Source: an uncultured Eisenbergiella sp. (GTDB lineage: Bacteria; Bacillota; Clostridia; Lachnospirales; Lachnospiraceae). Taken from it: a stretch of 50,840 bases of DNA. Below, one piece after another: positions 7,720 to 16,069 of this stretch. The translations under genes were made by a program, and so were the position numbers. The notes beneath the pieces are model-generated. The model did no database searches, had not been told where the DNA came from, and saw only the letters and a program-made list of their open reading frames with translations. Within the stretch, counting starts at the first letter, position 1; each line of letters opens with the position of its first letter. The DNA lies in assembly GCA_947626995.1 (NCBI GenBank), contig CANQUI010000009.1:1-50840 (forward strand), in the 5' to 3' direction.

Positions 7720-8933
7720 CGTACGCTCTGCTCCTTTTGCAAAAAAGAATTCATCAGCTCATATCCGCAGGATACATAGTTCCCGCTCAGGATCGCTTCC
7801 GCCTCATTATAATTCCATTCCCTTTTTTCCGGTCTGGTGCTGTCATAGAGAAGCCACGGCACCTCCGCCGAAGTGTGGGTCCGTTTTGCAATGGGCGTAG
7901 GGTGATCCGGCATCACCAGCATCCTGAAATCCACTCCTGCCTCGGTCAGTTTCCGATAGAGCGGGCCGATGATCCGGGTATCCAGATACTCAATCGCCTT
8001 CAGTTTCTTCTCCACGCTTCCCTGATGCCCCATTTCATCGGGCGCTTCCACATGTATGTAGCAAAAATCATAGCCGTCCTTTGTCAGGGCGTCAAACGCC
8101 GCCTGCATTTTTCCCTCATAGTTGGTATGCAGTCCTCCGTTGGCGCCTTCCACCCTGGCCACGTCCATTCCGGCGCCCACCGCGATTCCCTTTAACAGAT
8201 CCACGGCGGAAATCATCATCCCCTTCTTGCCGAATTTCTCGTAAAAGGAGGTGAGGGAGGGTTTCGTACCGGCGCCCCAAAACCAGCAGCAGTTGGCCGG
8301 CTTTAACCCTTCCTGCCGGCGCTTTACGTTGAGCGGATGATCCTTTAGGATCTCATAGCTTTTTTTCATCATCTCGTATAAAGCGGGCTCTTTGGGCAGA
8401 TATTCGCCGATCTGCCGTCCTAAAATGTCGTGGGGCGGCGTCAGCTCCACCACCCTGCCGTTTTCCCAGATCAGGCAGTGCCGGTAGCTGGTCCCCAGAT
8501 AAAAATGCCAGGGGCCTCTCTCCAGTTCCTTTTTCACCGCATCCAGAAGAACGCTGCAGTCCTGGGTGGAAATCTCATCGGAGCTGTGGTCGAGAATGGT
8601 CTTTTCCTCAAAAGGCACATCGTCGTCCGACAGGGTAACGATATTGCAGCGAAGCGCCACATCGGTGGATTTCATATCCACGCCGATGGACAGTGCCTCT
8701 AAGGGGGACCGGCCCGAATAATAGATCTTTGGATCGTAACCCAGCACGGACAGATTGGCCGTGTCGGAACCCGGCGCCATTCCCTCCGGGACTGTTTTTA
8801 CCATTCCAAGCTGAGACTTTTTGGAGATTTCGTCCAGATAAGGCGTCTTTGCATAGGAAAGGGGCGTCCGCCACCCCAGCTCCTCCAGCGGTTCGTCCGC
8901 CATTCCGTCGCCCAGTACAACTACGTATTTCAT
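7716..8933 (-). CDS. ApgM-family alkaline-phosphatase-fold enzyme, probable alternative homoserine kinase
   Basis: A 405-residue member of the archaeal-type cofactor-independent phosphoglycerate mutase family. Metal and phosphate site motifs are visible: GDGMAD (8-13), the serine loop GSDTANLS (55-62), HVEAPDEMGH (294-303) and MPDHPTP. A subgroup of this family is repeatedly found beside hom and is proposed to phosphorylate homoserine where thrB is missing; the placement between homoserine dehydrogenase and aspartokinase, with no GHMP-type thrB in view, fits that proposal. The start has AGGAGG seven bases upstream. Family assignment is firm; the homoserine kinase role is inferred from context. 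Confidence 0.88.
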   Translation of the reverse strand: MKYVVVLGDGMADEPLEELGWRTPLSYAKTPYLDEISKKSQLGMVKTVPEGMAPGSDTANLSVLGYDPKIYYSGRSPLEALSIGVDMKSTDVALRCNIVTLSDDDVPFEEKTILDHSSDEISTQDCSVLLDAVKKELERGPWHFYLGTSYRHCLIWENGRVVELTPPHDILGRQIGEYLPKEPALYEMMKKSYEILKDHPLNVKRRQEGLKPANCCWFWGAGTKPSLTSFYEKFGKKGMMISAVDLLKGIAVGAGMDVARVEGANGGLHTNYEGKMQAAFDALTKDGYDFCYIHVEAPDEMGHQGSVEKKLKAIEYLDTRIIGPLYRKLTEAGVDFRMLVMPDHPTPIAKRTHTSAEVPWLLYDSTRPEKREWNYNEAEAILSGNYVSCGYELMNSFLQKEQSVR

Positions 8934-8951
8934 CGGATCCCTCCTGTCTTT

Positions 8952-10160
8952 TTAATCCTTGATGCGGATACGGGACACAAATCCCGGCAGCTGTTTTGTC
9001 TTCTCTTGAAATTCCGCTTCCGATATTTCCTGCGTGACAAACCCGAACTCCTGCGGCAGAGAATCCAGACGGACTTTTTCCACTGTCCCGAACAGTTCTT
9101 CTGCCTTCTTTTCATCCGACGCTGCGGTACGGACGAAAAATCTGCTCTTTACACCGGAAAAGTCCTTCAGTTCGATCTTTTCCTTTTCCCACAGGCAGAT
9201 CACATGTTTTCCCTGATGCTTGACGCAGTCGATCACGTCCGCCGCCACGGCGCTGGCTGTGGCCAGCTTTCCCGCGCCTTTTCCGTAATACATGGTTTCG
9301 CCCTGCATATTTCCCCGGACAAACACGGCGTTGAACACGTTACGAATCCCCGACAGCGGATTCTGCTCAGAGACCAGCGCGGGCGCCACCGCCGCCAGAT
9401 ACCCGTCCTTTTCTTCCTTCACCGTGGCAAGAAGCTTGATGGTGTCTCCCAGTACTCTGGCGTATGCAAAGTCCTCCGGCGTAATCCCGGAAATTCCCTC
9501 GGTATAGATCTCTTTATAATCCACAGACTTGCCCGTGACCAAAGAGCCCAGGATCGCGATCTTGCGGCAGGCATCGTAACCTTCGATATCCGCCTCCGGG
9601 TTGCGTTCCGCATAGCCCTTCTCCTGTGCCCGACAGAGGAGTTCTCCAAACGGCGCGCGTTCCTCCTGCATCTTGGTCAGAATATAGTTCGTGGTCCCGT
9701 TTAAGATTCCGCAGATTTCCGTCACCCGCTCCGCCGTCAGCGAAGAGATCAGGGGGCGGATGATCGGAATCCCGCCGCCGACGCTGGCTTCAAAAAGATA
9801 ATTACAGTGGTGCTTTGCCGCCAGCGCGATCAGCTCGGCGCCGTGATTGGCCACCAGCTCTTTATTGGAGGTGCACACGCTCTTGCCCGCCATCAGCGCC
9901 CTTTTGGAAAAATCGAAGGCCGGCTGCTCTCCGCCCATCGTCTCGCAGACCACGCTGATCTGGGGATCGTTTAGGATCACCTCAATATCATGCACTACCT
10001 TATCTTCCCAGGGATCTCCGGGAAAATCCCGAATATCCAGAATATATTTTACTTCCAGCTCTTCGCCGGCGCGTCTTTTGATCAGATCCGCATTTTGGGA
10101 AAGCACCTCCACGATGCCGCTTCCTACCGTTCCGTATCCCAGGATCGCTATCTTTGCCAT
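8952..10160 (-). CDS. hom: Homoserine dehydrogenase
   Basis: The 402-residue enzyme reduces aspartate semialdehyde to homoserine with NAD(P)H. The Rossmann motif GYGTVGSGIVEVL lies at 8-20, the substrate-domain signature AEADIEG-type pattern appears as RNPEADIEGYDA, and a compact ACT-like end (about 340-402) follows. AAGGAGG lies five bases before the ATG. It sits 23 bases after the UPF0735 protein and 18 before the ApgM-family gene. Confidence 0.95.
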   Translation of the reverse strand: MAKIAILGYGTVGSGIVEVLSQNADLIKRRAGEELEVKYILDIRDFPGDPWEDKVVHDIEVILNDPQISVVCETMGGEQPAFDFSKRALMAGKSVCTSNKELVANHGAELIALAAKHHCNYLFEASVGGGIPIIRPLISSLTAERVTEICGILNGTTNYILTKMQEERAPFGELLCRAQEKGYAERNPEADIEGYDACRKIAILGSLVTGKSVDYKEIYTEGISGITPEDFAYARVLGDTIKLLATVKEEKDGYLAAVAPALVSEQNPLSGIRNVFNAVFVRGNMQGETMYYGKGAGKLATASAVAADVIDCVKHQGKHVICLWEKEKIELKDFSGVKSRFFVRTAASDEKKAEELFGTVEKVRLDSLPQEFGFVTQEISEAEFQEKTKQLPGFVSRIRIKD

Positions 10161-10183
10161 GTTTTCCTCCTTACCCTGTCCTG

Positions 10184-10627
10184 TTATTCCTTTGCCAGTA
10201 TCTTTACCCCATGCACACCGTTTTTCTTCTCCAGATCCCCCAGCATGTCCGAAATATCCTCTGTGGTCTTTAAAACCTGGACGCTTAAACTCAGCGCCGC
10301 CACCCCGTTTATGGGGACGCTTTGATGGATCGTCAGAATATTCGCCCGGGAATGGGCGATTACCTGCAGCACATCTGACAAAAGCCCCGGTTCATCGTCA
10401 ATCTGCATGGAAAGGGTTATGGTCCTGCCCTGCGAATTATCGTGAAAAGGGAAAATATCGTCCTTGTACTTGTAAAAGGAGCTTCGGCTGATGCCGACTT
10501 TGTCCGCCGCATCCTGAATCGTGGGCGATTTGCCGCTTTCCAGGAGCCGTTTTGCCTCTACCACCTTTAACAGGACTTCCGGCACCGCTTTCTCTGTCAC
10601 CACAAAATATTTGGTAGGCTCTGCCAT
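10184..10627 (-). CDS. ACT domain-containing protein, UPF0735 (PheB-like)
   Basis: The 147-residue protein matches the UPF0735/PheB family in length. It has an N-terminal helix-turn-helix-like part ending in SRSSFYKYKDDIFPF and a C-terminal ACT domain (about 70-147), a fold that binds amino acids. The start is ATG 10627, with GGGGA seven bases upstream; an upstream in-frame ATG would extend it beyond the family length. It is the promoter-proximal gene of the threonine operon, so a role in sensing the end product is plausible. No regulator function has been shown from sequence alone. Confidence 0.9.
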   Translation of the reverse strand: MAEPTKYFVVTEKAVPEVLLKVVEAKRLLESGKSPTIQDAADKVGISRSSFYKYKDDIFPFHDNSQGRTITLSMQIDDEPGLLSDVLQVIAHSRANILTIHQSVPINGVAALSLSVQVLKTTEDISDMLGDLEKKNGVHGVKILAKE

Positions 10628-10680
10628 TTTTTCTTCCCCTTTGTTTTTGCTCCGCATACATTTGTGCGCAACCGGAAGAT

Positions 10681-10709
10681 ATTTTAGCATAGCCTACCAA
10701 TGAAAGCAA
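10681..10709 (-). promoter_or_regulatory. Promoter of the threonine operon
   Basis: On the minus strand -35 TTGCTT (10704-10709) and -10 TAAAAT (10681-10686) with a 17-base spacer, about 54 bases upstream of the UPF0735 start. Confidence 0.75.
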
Positions 10710-10754
10710 GTCTATTCTTGTATTTTTTTCAGAACCTTAATCACGCGGCGTTTC

Positions 10755-11996
10755 TTAACAGTCCAACGGATAACGGTCCGTCAGCTCCCTTACAATGGCG
10801 CGGGCCTCCAAAACGCCGTCCTCGCCCTTTTTGATGACGGAAGCGATCGCCTCGGCGATTTTGTCCATATCGTCGGTGTTCATTCCCCGGGAAGTGACCG
10901 CCGGCGTTCCCAGACGGATCCCGCTGGTTACAAACGGCGTCTGGGGATCGTTGGGGATGGTATTTTTATTCGCCGTAATGTGGGCCTCGTCCAGAAGCTT
11001 CTCCACCGCTTTGCCGGTGAGGCCGTAGTTGGTCAGATCCACCAGCATCAAATGATTGTCCGTACCGCCGGAAACGATCCGGATCTCTCTCTTTTGCAGC
11101 CCCGCGCAAAGCGCCTTCGCATTTTCGACGATATTTTTCTGATAAATCCGGAATTCCTCGCTCAGCGCTTCCTGGAAGCAGACCGCCTTGCCCGCGATCA
11201 CATGCATCAGAGGGCCGCCCTGAATTCCCGGAAAGACTGCCTTGTTAAAATTATATTTTTTCGCCGCTTCTTCATTGGCCAAAATCAGGCCGCCTCTGGG
11301 ACCGCGCAGCGTCTTATGCGTCGTCGTGGTGACCACGTCCGCATAGGGGATCGGGCTTTCATGCAGCCCGGCCGCCACCAGACCCGCAATATGAGCCATG
11401 TCCACCATCAGGCAGGCGCCCACCTCGTCGGCCACCGCCCGGAATTTGGCCCAGTCCAGCGTCCTGGCATAAGCGGAGGCGCCGGCAATGATCATCTTCG
11501 GTTTACATTCCAGCGCGATTTGCCGCATCCTGTCATAATCAAGGAACCCGTCGTCGTTGACGCCATAGGGCACCACATGGAAATATTTTCCGGAAATATT
11601 GACCGGGCTGCCGTGGGTCAGATGGCCGCCGTGATCCAGATTCATCCCCATGATCGTATCCCCGGGCGTCAGCACCGCAAACTGTACCGCGAGATTCGCC
11701 TGGGCGCCGGAATGGGGCTGCACGTTGGCATAGTCGCAGCCAAACAGCTTTTTGGCCCGTTCGATGGCAAGATTTTCCACCACGTCCACGCACTGACAGC
11801 CGCCGTAATAGCGCCTGCCCGGATAGCCTTCCGCGTATTTGTTGGTCAATACGCTGCCCATGGCCGCCATGACGGCCTTACTCACCCAGTTTTCGGATGC
11901 GATCAGCTCGATATGGCTGTTCTGCCGTTCCTGCTCCGCCACGATCGCCTCCGCGATCTGGGGGTCCACTTTTCTGACTTCGTCCAAAGAATACAT
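10755..11996 (-). CDS. glyA: Serine hydroxymethyltransferase
   Basis: The 413-residue PLP enzyme interconverts serine and glycine while charging tetrahydrofolate with a one-carbon unit. The PLP-lysine motif [14 protein letters not shown] and the N-terminal signature [11 protein letters not shown] and [15 protein letters not shown] are present. I use ATG 11996 because AGGAGG lies five bases upstream, inside the extra six codons of a longer frame starting at 12014. It sits between the PAP2 gene's terminator and the threonine operon; no separate promoter is clear. Confidence 0.95.
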   Translation of the reverse strand: MYSLDEVRKVDPQIAEAIVAEQERQNSHIELIASENWVSKAVMAAMGSVLTNKYAEGYPGRRYYGGCQCVDVVENLAIERAKKLFGCDYANVQPHSGAQANLAVQFAVLTPGDTIMGMNLDHGGHLTHGSPVNISGKYFHVVPYGVNDDGFLDYDRMRQIALECKPKMIIAGASAYARTLDWAKFRAVADEVGACLMVDMAHIAGLVAAGLHESPIPYADVVTTTTHKTLRGPRGGLILANEEAAKKYNFNKAVFPGIQGGPLMHVIAGKAVCFQEALSEEFRIYQKNIVENAKALCAGLQKREIRIVSGGTDNHLMLVDLTNYGLTGKAVEKLLDEAHITANKNTIPNDPQTPFVTSGIRLGTPAVTSRGMNTDDMDKIAEAIASVIKKGEDGVLEARAIVRELTDRYPLDC

Positions 11997-12042
11997 AAAT
12001 TCCTCCTGTTCCATGAATCGCCCCGCTCAGGACATTGACAAA

Positions 12043-12068
12043 CGGCCTGCCGGATATCCGGCAGGCCG
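12043..12068 (-). terminator. Terminator after the PAP2 gene
   Basis: A perfect 26-base palindrome begins nine bases past the PAP2 stop. On the minus strand it continues into TTTGTC, a short T run. It could be partly permissive, since glyA begins fewer than 50 bases downstream with no clear promoter. Confidence 0.75.
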
Positions 12069-12077
12069 CCAATGGCT

Positions 12078-12767
12078 TTATCCGAGCTTCGCACGTTTGT
12101 TGGCCCGTCTCTCGGACCGATACCGATATCTGTATTGCCACACGGCCACCACATCATAATGATAGACCAGTATATACATGGTAGCACCCAGGAGAAAAGC
12201 TGTCAACACGTCAAACATGGAATGTTGCTTGATCAGTACCGTAGAAAGGATAATGGATACGCATAACCCAAAGGAGCCGTATCGAATCCATCTTTTCTGA
12301 GACAGCTTCTCATTATTCAGCACCGCAAAATGCGCGCCCAGCGAATTGAAAACGTGAATGGAGGGAAACAGGTTCGTCGCCGTGTCCGTCTGCCAGATCA
12401 GCCCCACCAACCGCGTAAAAATATTGTCCCTGGGGAAGGAACGCAGGCGGAGATGGTGCATATTGGGGATAAAGGTGGAAATCACAAGGAATATCGTCAT
12501 CCCCGTCACAAGAAACACCGCGTTTTTCCAATATCCCTCGCCGTCGTTGCACATCAGGTACAAAAGCACCGCCGGAACATACAGAAACCACAGCAGATAC
12601 GGCACCACAAATACCTCGCAGAACGGGATGTAATCGTCGATGTTCATGTGCACATACAGATAATCCGCCCGTCCTCTCCCTTCCAGGAGGCCAAACCACA
12701 GCAGGTAAAAAACGCCGTATATAAGAATCGGGATGGCCCGTTTATAAATCGGTTTCAGCTTTTCCAT
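12078..12767 (-). CDS. PAP2 family membrane phosphatase
   Basis: The 229-residue protein has about six membrane helices. The PAP2 superfamily motif 2 appears as FPSIHV and motif 3 as STVLIKQHSMFD, with the two catalytic His residues and the Asp of the S-x6-H-x3-D pattern. Motif 1 is weak, which is typical of the AUR1/inositol-phosphotransferase-like branch. The likely substrate is a lipid phosphate or lipid headgroup. It lies 14 bases after the diacylglycerol-kinase family gene; together they would interconvert a lipid and its phosphate. GGAG lies eight bases before the ATG. Confidence 0.85.
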   Translation of the reverse strand: MEKLKPIYKRAIPILIYGVFYLLWFGLLEGRGRADYLYVHMNIDDYIPFCEVFVVPYLLWFLYVPAVLLYLMCNDGEGYWKNAVFLVTGMTIFLVISTFIPNMHHLRLRSFPRDNIFTRLVGLIWQTDTATNLFPSIHVFNSLGAHFAVLNNEKLSQKRWIRYGSFGLCVSIILSTVLIKQHSMFDVLTAFLLGATMYILVYHYDVVAVWQYRYRYRSERRANKRAKLG

Positions 12768-12781
12768 ACTCTTATCTCCAT

Positions 12782-13735
12782 TCAGACAATAAAATGAAGT
12801 TTCTGTTCCTCCATCCGAATCACAATCCGATCCGTCTTTGCCGGCACCTCTCCGTCCGTATGAATCCAGAGCGGAGACGACGCCTGTATCTTAATCTGTC
12901 TTACGCGGTATAGCCCGACGCCGGAAAAAATACCGTGCCTGCCCTTTCGGGCAAAGGGAATGATAATCGGGAATTTCCAGCGGGGAACGCCGTTTACCAC
13001 GCACAGGTCAAACAGCCCGTCCTCCGGATCGGCCTGCGGGCAAAAGCAGAACCCGCCGCCCTCGTATCGATGGGACATACTCACCGCAAACAGCATCCGT
13101 TCCAGATCCAGGATCTTCCCGTCCTCCAGAAGGATCTTCGTCTTTACATAATCGGCCGTAAACATCTGCCGCAGGCCGATCCCCAGATAGGCCAACCGTC
13201 CCAGGCCGATCCGGTTGAGCGTCTCCTTTAAATCGAAGGAATCTACCATCCTGCACACCGCAGCGTCGTATCCCATGCCGCAGCTGACCAGAAACCGGCG
13301 TTGCTTTTGACCGTCCTTTTCCCGCCAGGATACGCTTCCCACGTCCAGATGCATTTCCCGGTGCGGTGCTATCACCCGGTCCAGCGCCTCCTCCGGATTT
13401 TCACCGATCCCGAGATTTCTCGCCAGATCGTTTCCGGATCCGGTGGGGATATAGCCCAATCTCACCCGGCTAAAATCCAAAATCCCCTGAAGGGCTTCAT
13501 TGACCGTCCCGTCTCCGCCCAAAACAACCAGCAAACCGGTGTCGCTGTGCGCTTGGGCAAGCCGTGCGATGTCGCCGGGTCCTTTGGAAAAAAAGACTTC
13601 GTAGGAAAGCCCTCTGGCATGAAGCTGTTTTTCCACCCGGTCCCAGATCCGTTTCCCTTTCCCGGAATGAGAAGCGGGATTTACGAGAAAAACCGGGGGT
13701 ATGTTTTGTGTTTCGTCTCGATCCGTCCGTTCCAT
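12782..13735 (-). CDS. Diacylglycerol kinase family lipid kinase
   Basis: The 317-residue cytoplasmic enzyme has the N-terminal NPASHSGKG loop and the ATP-site GGDGTVNEAL (about 74-83), followed by GYIPTGSGNDLARNLG, the DAGK catalytic signature. It phosphorylates a diacylglycerol-like lipid with ATP. The C-terminal beta-rich domain is complete (WIHTDGE motif). Its promoter is at 13815-13842, and the PAP2 phosphatase follows in the same transcript. Confidence 0.93.
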   Translation of the reverse strand: MERTDRDETQNIPPVFLVNPASHSGKGKRIWDRVEKQLHARGLSYEVFFSKGPGDIARLAQAHSDTGLLVVLGGDGTVNEALQGILDFSRVRLGYIPTGSGNDLARNLGIGENPEEALDRVIAPHREMHLDVGSVSWREKDGQKQRRFLVSCGMGYDAAVCRMVDSFDLKETLNRIGLGRLAYLGIGLRQMFTADYVKTKILLEDGKILDLERMLFAVSMSHRYEGGGFCFCPQADPEDGLFDLCVVNGVPRWKFPIIIPFARKGRHGIFSGVGLYRVRQIKIQASSPLWIHTDGEVPAKTDRIVIRMEEQKLHFIV

Positions 13736-13814
13736 CCTGCTTTACTCATACCTCAGTATATGAGGGTTTGAAACCTGTCATCCATTCCCATGAAAAACAT
13801 TCCACCAAAAATGT

Positions 13815-13842
13815 ATTCTAGCAGAAAAATAAATAAAGTCAA
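13815..13842 (-). promoter_or_regulatory. Promoter of the lipid kinase-PAP2 operon
   Basis: On the minus strand -35 TTGACT (13837-13842), 16-base spacer, -10 TAGAAT (13815-13820). It follows the terminator of the cysteine-rich gene. A small hairpin CCTCA-TGAGG lies in the leader before the ATG. Confidence 0.75.
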
Positions 13843-13870
13843 TACGACAATGCAATCCTTAAGAAAATCG

Positions 13871-13898
13871 AAAACAGACGCCGCCTCAGCAGCGCCTG
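13871..13898 (-). terminator. Terminator overlapping the stop of the cysteine-rich gene
   Basis: Arms 13875-13884 and 13889-13898 pair over ten positions (two G-U in RNA), followed by TTTTCGATTTTC on the minus strand. The four-base loop is TGAG, so the stop codon of the preceding gene forms the loop. Confidence 0.8.
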
Positions 13899-14095
13899 TT
13901 TCGCCATCCGGAACACTGACGGCGGCAAAAACGATCATAGCCTGCCGACCAGAGAAGCCAGCGCAGCAGCTGCTGCGGACAACATTGCTTTTCTTGCCCA
14001 CATCCGCATTGACAGCAGGACGGCGCGCAGGATCCCGGACAAAATGGCGGCGATACGCCCAGGTTGTTGCAGCCTGGTTCACCAAACCCATACAT
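13886..14095 (-). CDS. Cysteine-rich small protein of unknown function
   Basis: The 69-residue peptide has 12 cysteines (17%), at 9, 19, 23, 27, 28, 30, 32, 38, 39, 57, 61 and the last residue, 69. The core reads CAPSCCQCGCGQEKQCC. There is no signal peptide or membrane helix. GGGGTGAT lies seven bases before the ATG, and a terminator spans the stop codon, both of which support a real gene. It begins 36 bases after the GT4 glycosyltransferase stop. I do not recognise the family; a metal-binding, spore-coat-like or disulfide-rich role are all possible. A competing 112-codon frame on the same strand lacks a ribosome site and runs through the terminator. Confidence 0.65.
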   Translation of the reverse strand: MYGFGEPGCNNLGVSPPFCPGSCAPSCCQCGCGQEKQCCPQQLLRWLLWSAGYDRFCRRQCSGWRNRRC

Positions 14096-14131
14096 AAAAT
14101 ATCACCCCGTTATTATTTTACGCCGGATTCG

Positions 14132-15328
14132 TCAAAAGGTGCCAAAAACCGCCCGGATCCCCCGGTCTTCCTGTCCTTTCCTTTTGCCGTTTTCCATGCG
14201 CTTTCCCGCCGCCTGATAACATAAGACCGCGGCATGGGCCACCTCCAGTTCTTCGTACCGCTGCGCCGTTTTTTTCGCGCCTTCCCTTAAGGCCGGCAAT
14301 TCCCCCGGAGAGAGGATCTGACACAGTTTTTCGCAAAACGCCTCCGGCCTCTCTTCCGTCAGATACCCGTTTTTTCCGTTCACCACAAGATCCTCCGTTC
14401 CCGTGGCAGAAACGGCCAGCACCGGCGTTCCCGCCGCCATGGCCTCCAAAGAAACGATGCCCTGGGTCTCCGTAGTGGACGAAAACAAAAACAGATCCGC
14501 CGCCGCGTAATAACCGGGAATGGCCTCATTTTCCACCCGTCCCAAAAACAGGACCCTGTCCGATATGCCAAGCCGCTTTGCCAGCACCTTCAGATTTTCC
14601 TTTTCCGGCCCCTCCCCGATCAGCGCGAACCGAAAATCGTCTTTTGTCCGCTTGCGATAAAGCGCCAGGCTGGCAAGCAAAAACGGCAGATTCTTTTCTT
14701 TTGCAAGCCTGGCCACACAGAGGAACAGATGTCCGCCTTTTGGCAAAAGCCGCTTTCGCACCGCTTTTCTTTCCTCCCTATCGACCCGGAATCTTCCGTT
14801 TTGGATCCCCGTGGGAAGGATGGCGACGGGCGTTTTCACGCCGATTCGTTCCAGATAGGACTTCATGGATTGCGTCGGCGCAATGACGCCCTGACAGCCG
14901 TTGCAGAAATTGCGGAGAAAGGGCGGCAGGATCCCTTTCAGGCCGGAAAGGCCCACGTAGTGCAAATACTGCTCATAGCGGGTATGATACGTAAAGACCA
15001 GCGGGATCCCGTATTTTCGGGAAAGATGCGCTGCGGCCTGCCCCATCAAAAGGGGATGATGCACATGGATCACATCAAACCTTCTTTTTTGAAATTCCCG
15101 CTCGATTCTGGGATCCAGCATATCCGGCACCGCGATGCCTTCCCACAGCCGCGTCTGCAGGGCGCGATAGCGGATCACGTCCCGCTCCTGCCCGATCTGT
15201 CTGTACGCGGGCGCAAAGACCACCACCTCATGTCCCAGGCTGCGCAGTCCGCTGCTTAAACGCGCTACGGAAACGGGTACGCCGCCCATATAAGGCAGAT
15301 AATTGTTCGTCATCATGGCGATACGCAT
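14132..15328 (-). CDS. Glycosyltransferase family 4 protein, diacylglycerol glucosyltransferase-like
   Basis: The 398-residue GT-B enzyme begins with the donor-side loop YLPYMGGVPVSVARL, typical of GT4 lipid glucosyltransferases, has HVHHPLLMG and TYHTRYEQYLHYVG in the acceptor domain, and the nucleotide-sugar motif ETQGIVSLEAMAAGTPVLA (E-x7-E) in the C-terminal half. The closest match in wording is to 1,2-diacylglycerol 3-glucosyltransferases, consistent with its lipid-enzyme neighbours. The last 25 residues are a charged tail. AAGGAGG precedes the ATG; it follows the DedA gene by 12 bases. Confidence 0.88.
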   Translation of the reverse strand: MRIAMMTNNYLPYMGGVPVSVARLSSGLRSLGHEVVVFAPAYRQIGQERDVIRYRALQTRLWEGIAVPDMLDPRIEREFQKRRFDVIHVHHPLLMGQAAAHLSRKYGIPLVFTYHTRYEQYLHYVGLSGLKGILPPFLRNFCNGCQGVIAPTQSMKSYLERIGVKTPVAILPTGIQNGRFRVDREERKAVRKRLLPKGGHLFLCVARLAKEKNLPFLLASLALYRKRTKDDFRFALIGEGPEKENLKVLAKRLGISDRVLFLGRVENEAIPGYYAAADLFLFSSTTETQGIVSLEAMAAGTPVLAVSATGTEDLVVNGKNGYLTEERPEAFCEKLCQILSPGELPALREGAKKTAQRYEELEVAHAAVLCYQAAGKRMENGKRKGQEDRGIRAVFGTF

Positions 15329-15340
15329 TTTCCTTCCTCC

Positions 15341-15850
15341 TTAAGCCATCCGGGCAAGCACGGCGTCTCCCAGAAAGTATCCGGCTCCCACAAAAAACAG
15401 ATTCCAGAAAAAAACGCCCAGAGAAGAACTGACCAGATATTTCCAGAGATTCATCTTCACCACGCCGGCCGGAATCGAGATCAGCGTTCTGACCATAGGG
15501 ATCAGTTTGGCTACGAATACCCCCACGGCGCCCCACTTTTCCAACAGCGCAAAATTCTTCCCGATCCCATCCCGGTGTTTGGGAAACCGCCTTAAATATC
15601 GTTCTAGAAACAAAGAACCGCCCAGATAGCCCAGTGCGTAAAGCAAAAGACTTCCCGTCACGCCGGCACTCACGGTCAGCAGCATCACCGACAGGAAACT
15701 GATATTTCCCCGCGCCGCCCATACGCCCGCCAGAGGCATGATGATTCCCGCCGGAAAGCCCGGCAAATTCATATATTCCAATAACACGATCAAAAAGATG
15801 GCGATACCGCCATACTGTACAAAAAACTGCGTCAGTATCTCCGCGTTCAT
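15341..15850 (-). CDS. DedA family membrane protein
   Basis: The 169-residue protein has several membrane helices and the SNARE-associated/DedA signature: FPAGIIMPLAG near the N-terminus and the conserved RTLISIPAGVVKMNLWKYL in the C-terminal half. DedA proteins are flippases or transporters for phospholipid carriers that support envelope function. GGGAGGA precedes the ATG. A TATACT at 15895-15900 (minus strand) may be its -10, but no good -35 is seen. It heads a transcript with the GT4 gene. Confidence 0.88.
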   Translation of the reverse strand: MNAEILTQFFVQYGGIAIFLIVLLEYMNLPGFPAGIIMPLAGVWAARGNISFLSVMLLTVSAGVTGSLLLYALGYLGGSLFLERYLRRFPKHRDGIGKNFALLEKWGAVGVFVAKLIPMVRTLISIPAGVVKMNLWKYLVSSSLGVFFWNLFFVGAGYFLGDAVLARMA

Positions 15851-16000
15851 TTTTCCTCCCTGCAGCCTGTCCGCTTTTTTGCTGTGACAGGTACAGTATA
15901 GGGCAAAAAAATGAAATTCCGGGATGGTTAAGGGAAAATTTTCTCTGAATAATTTCGAAAAAAGAAGGGAGAAAATCTTAAGAAGTGCGGCGGCGGTATC

Positions 16001-16052
16001 AAAAAAAGCGTCCCGATCCGATGAATCAGAAGATTCTTCGTTTCGGGACGCT
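16001..16052 (-). terminator. Terminator after carB
   Basis: Outer arms around GCGTCCCGA (16008-16016) and TCGGGACGC (16043-16051) with an inner GAATC/GATTC stem; seven T follow on the minus strand. The flanking T-rich sequence on the other side could make it work in both directions. Confidence 0.88.
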
Positions 16053-16069
16053 CTCTTTTTTCTTTGCGA

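Noticed and set aside
12043-12068. The perfect 26-base palindrome as an operator or recombination site
   Set aside because: Its position just past the PAP2 stop and the short T run make a terminator the simpler reading.
13753-14091. A 112-codon minus-strand frame overlapping the cysteine-rich gene, with a hydrophobic end
   Set aside because: Its ATG has no ribosome site, it runs through a strong terminator and a promoter, and the overlapping 69-codon frame has a proper start.
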